Assembly (NCBI GenBank): GCA_963402885.1
Contig: OY727095.1
Location: forward strand, 17,923,001 to 17,987,000
Direction of reading: 5' to 3'
Source: Antedon bifida
Taxonomy: Eukaryota > Echinodermata > Crinoidea > Comatulida > Antedonidae
Length of the DNA stretch: 64,000 nt
Of this stretch, positions 56,955-64,000 are shown piece by piece. Made by a program: the position numbers and the translations under genes. Position 1 is the first letter of the stretch, and each line of letters opens with the position of its first letter. Below the pieces are notes generated by a model that did no database searches, was not told where the DNA came from, and saw only the letters and a program-made list of their open reading frames with translations.

Positions 56955-59900
56955 TCAATAATTAGTATTGATATCATATATCACATTGTTGGATATGATC
57001 AGTGTAGTCATAATTTGATAACTGAGCACGCATCTTTTAATATCTACCTCATCAATAATTATTATTAATAATCTATATCTCATTGTTCGATATGATCAGT
57101 GTAGTCAGAATTTAATAACTGAGCACGCATCTTTTAATATCTACCTCATCAATAATTATTATTGATAATCTATATCACATTGTTCGATATGATCAGTGTA
57201 GTCAGAATTTGATAACTGAACACGCATCTTTTAATATCTACCTCATCAATAATTATTATTAATAATCTATATCTCATTGTTCGATATTATCAGTGTAGTC
57301 AGAATTTGATAACTGAGCACGCATCTTTTAATATCTACCTCATCAATAATTATTATTAATAATCTATATCACATTGATCGATATGATCAGTGTAGTCAGA
57401 ATTTGATAACTGAGCACGCATCTTTTAATATCTACCTCATCAATAATTATTATTAATAATCTATATCGCATTGTTCGATATGATCAGTGTAGTCAGAATT
57501 TGATAACTGAGCACGCATCTTTTAATATCTACCTCATCAATAATTATTGTTAATAATCTGTATCACTTTGTTCGATATGATCAGTGTAGTCATAATTTGA
57601 TAACTGAGCACGCATCTTTTAATATCTACCTCATCAATAATTAGTATTGATATCATATATCACATTGTTGGATATGATCAGTGTAGTCATAATTTGATAA
57701 CTGAGCACGCATCTTTTAATATCTACCTCATCAATAATTATTATTAATAATCTATATCTCATTGTTCGATATGATCAGTGTAGTCAGAATTTGATAACTG
57801 AGCACGCATCTTTTAATATCTACCTCATCAATAATTATTATTAATAATCTATATCACATTGATCGATGTGATCAGTGTAGTCAGAATTTGATAACTGAGC
57901 ACGCATCTTTTAATATCTACCTCATCAATAATTATTATTAATAATCTATATCGCATTGTTCGATATGATCAGTGTAGTCAGAATTTGATAACTGAGCACG
58001 CATCTTTTAATATCTACCTCATCAATAATTATTATTAATAATCTGTATCACTTTGTTCGATATGATCAGTGTTAGTCATAATTTGATAACTGAGCACGCA
58101 TCTTTTAATATCTACCTCATCAATAATTAGTATTGATATCATATATCACATTGTTGGATATGATCAGTGTAGTCATAATTTGATAACTGAGCACGCATCT
58201 TTTAATATCTACCTCATCAATAATTATTATTAATAATCTATATCACATTGTTCGATATGATCAGTGTAGTCAGAATTTGATAACTGAGCACGCATCTTTT
58301 AATATCTACCTCATCAATAATTATTATTAATAATCTATATCACATTGTTCGATATGATCAGTGTAGTCAGAATTTGATAACTGAGCACGCATCTTTTAAT
58401 ATCTACATCATCAATAATTATTATTAATAATCTATATCACATTGTTCGATATGATCAGTGTAGTCAGAATTTGATAACTGAGCACGCATCTTTTAATATC
58501 TACATCATCAATAATTATTATTAATAATCTATATCACATTGTTCGATATGATCAGTGTAGTCAGAATTTGATAACTGAGCACGCATCTTTTAATATCTAC
58601 CTCATCAATAATTATTATTAATAATCTATATCACATTGTTCGATATGATCAGTGTAGTCAGAATTTGATAACTGAGCACACATCTTTTAATATCTACCTC
58701 ATCAATAATTATTATTGATAATCTATATCACATTGTTCGATATGATCAGTGTAGTCAGAATTTGATAACTGAGCACGCATCTTTTAATATCTACCTCATC
58801 AATAATTATTATTATAAATCTATATCACATTGTTGGATATGATCAGTGTAGTCAGAATTTGATAACTGAGCACGCATCTTTTAATATCTACCTCATCAAT
58901 AATTATTAATAATCTATATCTCATTGTTCGATATGATCAGTGTAGTCAGAATTTGATAACTGAGCACGCATCTTTTAATACCTACCTCATCAATAATTAT
59001 TATTAATATTTAATAATCTATATCACATTGTTCGATATGATCAGTGTAGTCAGAATTTGATAACTAAGCACGCATCTTTTAATATCTACCTCATCAATAA
59101 TTATTATTAATAATCTATATCACATTGTTCGATATGATCAGTGTAGTCAGAATTTGACAACTGAGCACGCATCTTTTAATACCTACTGTACCTCATCACT
59201 AATTATTATTAATAATCTATATCACATTGTTCGATATGATCAGTGTAGTCAGAATTTGATAACTAAGCACGCATCTTTTAATATCTACCTCATCAATAAT
59301 TATTATTGATAATCTATATCACATTGTTCGATATGATCAGTGTAGTCAGAATTTGATAACTGAGCACGCATCCTTTAATATCTGCATCATCAATAATTAT
59401 TATTATAAATCTATATCACATTGTTGGATATGATCAGTGTAGTCAGAATTTGATAACTGAGCACGCATCTTTTAATATCTACCTCATCAATAATTATTAT
59501 TAATAATCTATATCTCATTGTTCGATATGATCAGTGTAGTCATAATTTGATAACTGAGCACGCATCTTTTAATATCTACCTCATCAATAATTATTATTAA
59601 TAATCTATATCTCATTGTTCGATATGATCAGTTTAGTCAGAATTTGATAACTGAGTACGCATCTTTTAATATCTACCTCATCAATAATTAGCATTGATAT
59701 CATATATCACATTGTTGGATATGATCAGTGTAGTCAGAATTTGATAACTGAGCACGCATCTTTTAATATCTACCTCATCAATAATTAGCATTGATATCAT
59801 ATATCACATTGTTGGATATGATCAGTGTAGTCATAATTTGATAACTGAGCACGTATCTTTTAATATCTACCACATAATTAATTAATATTAATAATCTATA

Positions 59901-61925
59901 TCACATTGTTGGATATGATCAGTGTAGTCAGAATTTGATAACTGAGCACGCATCTTTTGATATCTACCACATCATTAATTAATATTAATAATCTATATCA
60001 CATTGTTGGATATGATCAGTGTAGTCAGAATTTGATAACTGAGCACGCATCTTTTAATATCTACTGCATCAATAATTAATATTAATATCATATATCACAT
60101 TGTTGGATATGATCAGTGTAGTCATAATTTGATAACTGAGCACGCATCTTTAAATATCTACCTCATTAATAATTATTATTAATATCACATATCACATTGT
60201 TGGATATGATCAGTGTAGTCAGAATTTGATAACTGAGCACGCATCTTTTAATATCTACCAAATCATTAATTAAAATTAATAATCTATATCACATTGTTGG
60301 ATATGATCAGTGTAGTCATAATTTGATAACTGAGCATGCATCTTTTAATATCTACCTCATCAATAATTATTATTAATAATCTATATCTCATTGTTCGATA
60401 TGATCAGTGTAGTCAGAATTTGATAACTGAGCACGCATCTTTTAATATCTACCTCATCAATAATTAGCATTGATATCATATATCACATTGTTGGATATGA
60501 TCAGTGTAATCATAATTTGATAACTAAGCACGCATCTTTTAATATCTACCTTATCAATAATTAATGTTAATAATCTATATCACATTGTTCGATATGATCA
60601 GTGTGGTCAGAATTTGATAACTGAGAACGCATCTTTTAATATCTACCTCACCAATAATTATTATTAATATCATAAATCACATTGTTCGATATGATCAGTG
60701 TAGTCAGAATTTGATAACTGAGCACGCATCTTTTAATATCTACATCATCAATAATTATTATTAATTTCTTATATCACATTGTTGGATATGATCAGTGTAG
60801 TCAGAATTTGATAACTGAGCACGCATCTTTAAATATCTACCTCATTAATAATTATTATTAATATCACATATCACATTGTTGGATATGATCAGTGTAATCA
60901 GAATTTGATAACTGAGCACGCATCTTTTAATATCTACCTCATCAATAATTAGCATTGATATCATATATCACATTGTTGGATATGATTAGTGTAGTCATAA
61001 TTTGATAACTGAGCACGTATCTTTTAATATCTACCACATCATTAATTAATATTAATAATCTATATCACATTGTTGGATATGATCAGTGTAGTCAGAATTT
61101 GATAACTGAGCACGCATCGTTTGATATCTACCACATCATTAATTAATATTAATAATCTGTATCACATTTAATATCTACCTCATCAATAATTAGCATTGAT
61201 ATCATATATCACATTGTTGGATATGATCAGTGTAATCATAATTTGATAACTAAGCACGCATCTTTTAATATCTACCTTATCAATAATTAATGTTAATAAT
61301 CTATATCACATTGTTCGATATGATCAGTGTAGTCAGAATTTGATAACTGAGCACACATCTTTTAATATCTACTGCATCAATAATTAATATTAATATCATA
61401 TATCACATTGTTGGATATGATCAGTGTAGTCAGAATTTGATAACTGAGCACGCATCTTTTAATATCTACCTCATCAATAATTAGCATTGATATCATATAT
61501 CACATTGTTGGATATGATCAGTGTAGTCATAATTTGATAACTGAGCACGCATCTTTAAATATCTACCTCATTAATAATTATTATTAATATCACATATCAC
61601 ATTGTTGGATATGATCAGTGTAGTCAGAATTTGATAACTGAGCACACATCTTTTAATATCTACTGCATCAATAATTAATATTATTATCATATATCACATT
61701 GTTGGATATGATCAGTGTAGTCAGAATTTGATAACTGAGCACGCATTTGATAACATATCTACCACATCATTAATTAAAATTAATAATCTATATCACATTG
61801 TTGGATATGATCAGTGTAGTCAGAATTTGATAACTGAGCACGCATCTTTTAATATCTACCTCACCAATAATTATTATTAATAATCTATATCAGATTGTTG
61901 GATATGATCAGTGTAGTCAGAATTT
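56955..61925. repeat. 97-bp satellite, right block (about 51 units)
   Basis: The same unit as at 51322-52634. Next to the LINE the flavours repeat in a fixed order of five units (TAGTATTGAT; CTATATCTCATTGTTCG; CACATTGATCG; CGCATTGTTCG; CTGTATCACTTTG), giving a higher-order period of about 485 bases (57642 to 58127). Farther right (from about 59700) the units are more diverged, with ATTAATATTAATAATC and TAGCATTGATATC flavours. The block ends at GTGTAGTCAG-AATTTATTAG. Confidence 0.95.
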
Positions 61926-63408
61926 ATTAGAAATTATTAAACTTGCCGCCAATCATCAAGAAACATTATTTTTGCACTGTATTTTAACGTTGACTCATCG
62001 ATCGCATTTGACGACGCGTGGTCTTTATTAACAAACGGTCTAGACAATTATCATTAGCTTTAAGATGGGAAAAAGAACTGAAAAAACTAAGAAGATCGAA
62101 TATAAAAGGAGGAGTATAGGTTCCGTTAGGAAGAGGGTAGGGTATCCTTTATTTTAGACTTAGGTCTATCCTAGTTTAGTTAGAGTTAGGCCTAAACAAA
62201 ACCCGATCAACTCAAGATATTCACGTGTGCACGCACGTGCATCATTCACATCTAACCTTTTCGTGATACAGTTAATGCTGTCGGGGTTGTAGCTTTTGGC
62301 CATTTTAAAAAAAATAAAAATTAATATTCATAATAATAAAAAAAATAAAAAAAAAGTATAGAATATTGTTTACTGAAGATAGTCCAGGACCTGGGTCAGA
62401 TTTGTATGCATTTAATTTAGGAGAGATTATCTCAACTGTTATAGGATAATTTGACCCCAAGGAACAACATGGGATGTGCCAAATTTGCTATCCGGGGCGA
62501 ACATGCCCAAAACCGGGGTCAAAGTTAAAAATGTGTGGTTCTTATATCTCGACAACCACTTGTCGTACAGATTTGGTTTTGGTGTCAAATTGTTCAGGAT
62601 ATAAATATTTATATTCGGTCTAACACAACTTTTAGCAAAAAAATGACCAGAAATGCTTTTACTGACCTTTGACCCAAAAATGACCAAAAAACACATTTTC
62701 GGGATAAATTATTCTTTAAAATGCCAATGGACTAACTGTATGGTATCAAATGAAAGCATACACAATATGCTACCCATTGCTTCCCAACTTGTATTGAAAA
62801 TTTTTAATTATGAAGCTAATTGTATGGAAAATGTGCATATTTTGATTACTTTTATAGAAAAAATGAAGGAGGAGGCATTTATTTGAGGGAGGCGTTTATG
62901 GTTTTGTGTTTTAATATATCAAATCATATAACTGTAGTATTTCATCTCAATGATCAAATAAATTCTTCCTAAATAAACAATTAATATCCAAACATTCTAA
63001 CAAACATTAAGTCACTAAGTGGATGGGGTAAAGTTTGCATCTAATTTACTTCACTGTTAAATTGTGTATAAAAATTAACAAACTTAAGTTTTGTACCAAA
63101 CTTTATAGTAGGTGAAGTTGACATATTGAGTTTAACAAAAAAGTTAGTTTGCAATTACCCAGTAATACGGAATGTAACAATATAACAATATTTAAAGTTG
63201 TGTATATCTTTATTATTAGGTAAACAAATTGAGTAAGCGGAATGTTGCAGTTGCTTGCCTAATCTTCTTTGAGGGGAAGTATCAGTTTGCTGGTAATTTA
63301 TAACACATGTTCATTTTTCATTATGTAGAATATGTTAGTGTTTTTTTAATTTGAAATTCCAATTTGTTTTATTACTGCTGTCTAATATACCAATGGGGTT
63401 TTTTATAG
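61926..63408. other. Intergenic DNA; no gene recognised
   Basis: Only short ORFs lie in this stretch. The part at about 62440-62860 may be an unidentified dispersed repeat, but nothing in this window matches it. Confidence 0.55.
62869..62899 (-). repeat. About 1.5 units of the 20-bp minisatellite outside the arrays
   Basis: On the minus strand it reads ATAAACGCCTCCCTCAAATA followed by AATGCCTCC, i.e. the CTCCCTCAAATAAA variant of the minisatellite unit in the right order. It lies 14 kb from the nearest array. Confidence 0.55.
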
Positions 63409-63492
63409 GGTCACCAGAATTATGTAACATATTCAGAAGAGAAGAGGTCAAACCTCTCATCAACGAATGTATAAATAAACACTTGGTTAAGG
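63409..63492 (+). CDS. Likely internal exon of a gene running off the right edge
   Basis: A pyrimidine-rich acceptor (TTTTTTATAG) and a consensus donor (G-GTAAGT) bracket 84 bases, open in the frame that encodes SPELCNIFRREEVKPLINEC and INKHLVK. Both ends are phase 1, so it could be skipped without frame loss. The helical, charged sequence looks like real protein but I do not recognise the family. No other exon of the gene is identified in the window. Confidence 0.5.
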
Positions 63493-64000
63493 GTAAGTTC
63501 AAAACAATACATTTTTACTGTCATGCAAGTAAAGAATCTTCTTTTTTTCAGTAGGTTATGGTTATATTTGGGTTGCAAACAATGTCAATGATACATATAT
63601 AATAGTTTTTTTAAATAATTTCTTTTTTTTAAATAAGTTTTTTTTGTTATAAGACTGGTTCAGTTTTCAGTAGATTGTATTTTTTTGGGGGGGGGGGGGG
63701 TGAGGTGGTAAATTTTAACAAGACATTACTCTAGGAAAATGTTCATATTAAAAATTTAAAATAAAACACATTATAACGGTTAAGATTAGTTGTTAGTTGT
63801 TATAAAGTTTATAGCAATGATTGAGTAGAAAATAAGTTTTATTTTTTAATACAATGTCCTTATAGAATAATTTCAGAAAACAATTACTTTTATACTTTAA
63901 ATTCTCTACAGTTGAAAAATATATTTTACAATGTAAAGTAAAAAAGAAAACATATATGTTAACCTTGCTAATTTACTTTGCTTATAAATTATTTAACGCA
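63493..64000. other. Probable intron; G-run at 63687-63700
   Basis: AT-rich with a 14-base G homopolymer. No further exon is seen. Confidence 0.5.

Noticed and set aside
62439-62886. Overlapping short ORFs on both strands
   Set aside because: No domain, splice or composition evidence. The region may be a dispersed repeat but gives no sign of being coding.

Overview
This 64 kb window looks like nuclear DNA of a marine invertebrate, most likely an echinoderm or a close relative. The reasons are spliced genes with GT/AG introns, an AT-rich background, introns full of the palindrome TAGGCCTA, and a CR1-like LINE whose ORF carries a 2A-like peptide, as known from sea urchin LINEs. This placement is an inference. 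Gene density is low and most of the window is repeats.

Layout. 1-6.6 kb: nested terminal-inverted-repeat (TIR) DNA elements, with a hAT-like element inserted into the right TIR of a longer element and a short MITE derivative beside it. 6.55-11.0 kb: copy A of a segmental duplication, holding a 20-bp minisatellite and ending in a TATA promoter and the first exon of a gene. 10.86-16.13 kb: a 16-exon gene whose splice junctions keep one open frame of 776 codons. It encodes a long coiled coil, built from tandemly duplicated symmetric exons, fused to a divergent protein kinase domain. 16.4-18.9 kb: a few further exons, including the last two exons of an unrecognised gene. 19.9-20.7 kb: another TIR element.

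20.7-51.05 kb is copy B of the duplication, expanded from about 4.4 kb to 30 kb by two insertions of one transposon family: a 24.4 kb nested and tandem array (21224-45638) and a single 1.26 kb copy (45962-47223). Copy A preserves both empty sites, so the ends of the family can be read directly. Each unit has a 5' hairpin (GGTTATCCGC...GCGGATAACC), no coding capacity, a subterminal repeat of that arm near the 3' end, an 8-bp-stem 3' hairpin and a CTAG end, and inserts at TT. This resembles Helitron-like elements of the Helentron/HINE type. Many copies sit inside the poly-T tract just behind the head of another copy, so the array reads like nested parentheses. This array is the most unusual object in the window.

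Copy B ends with an orphan copy of the kinase gene's promoter and exon 1. It abuts a 97-bp satellite (51.3-61.9 kb) that shows higher-order repeat structure and is interrupted by a CR1-like LINE with one uninterrupted 1159-codon ORF (PHD-like zinc finger, endonuclease, reverse transcriptase). The last 2 kb is mostly featureless, with one likely exon of a gene that continues to the right.

The near-identity of duplicated blocks means a diploid assembly artefact (both haplotypes placed in line) must be kept in mind. All coordinates come from reading the sequence by eye; splice sites are predictions.
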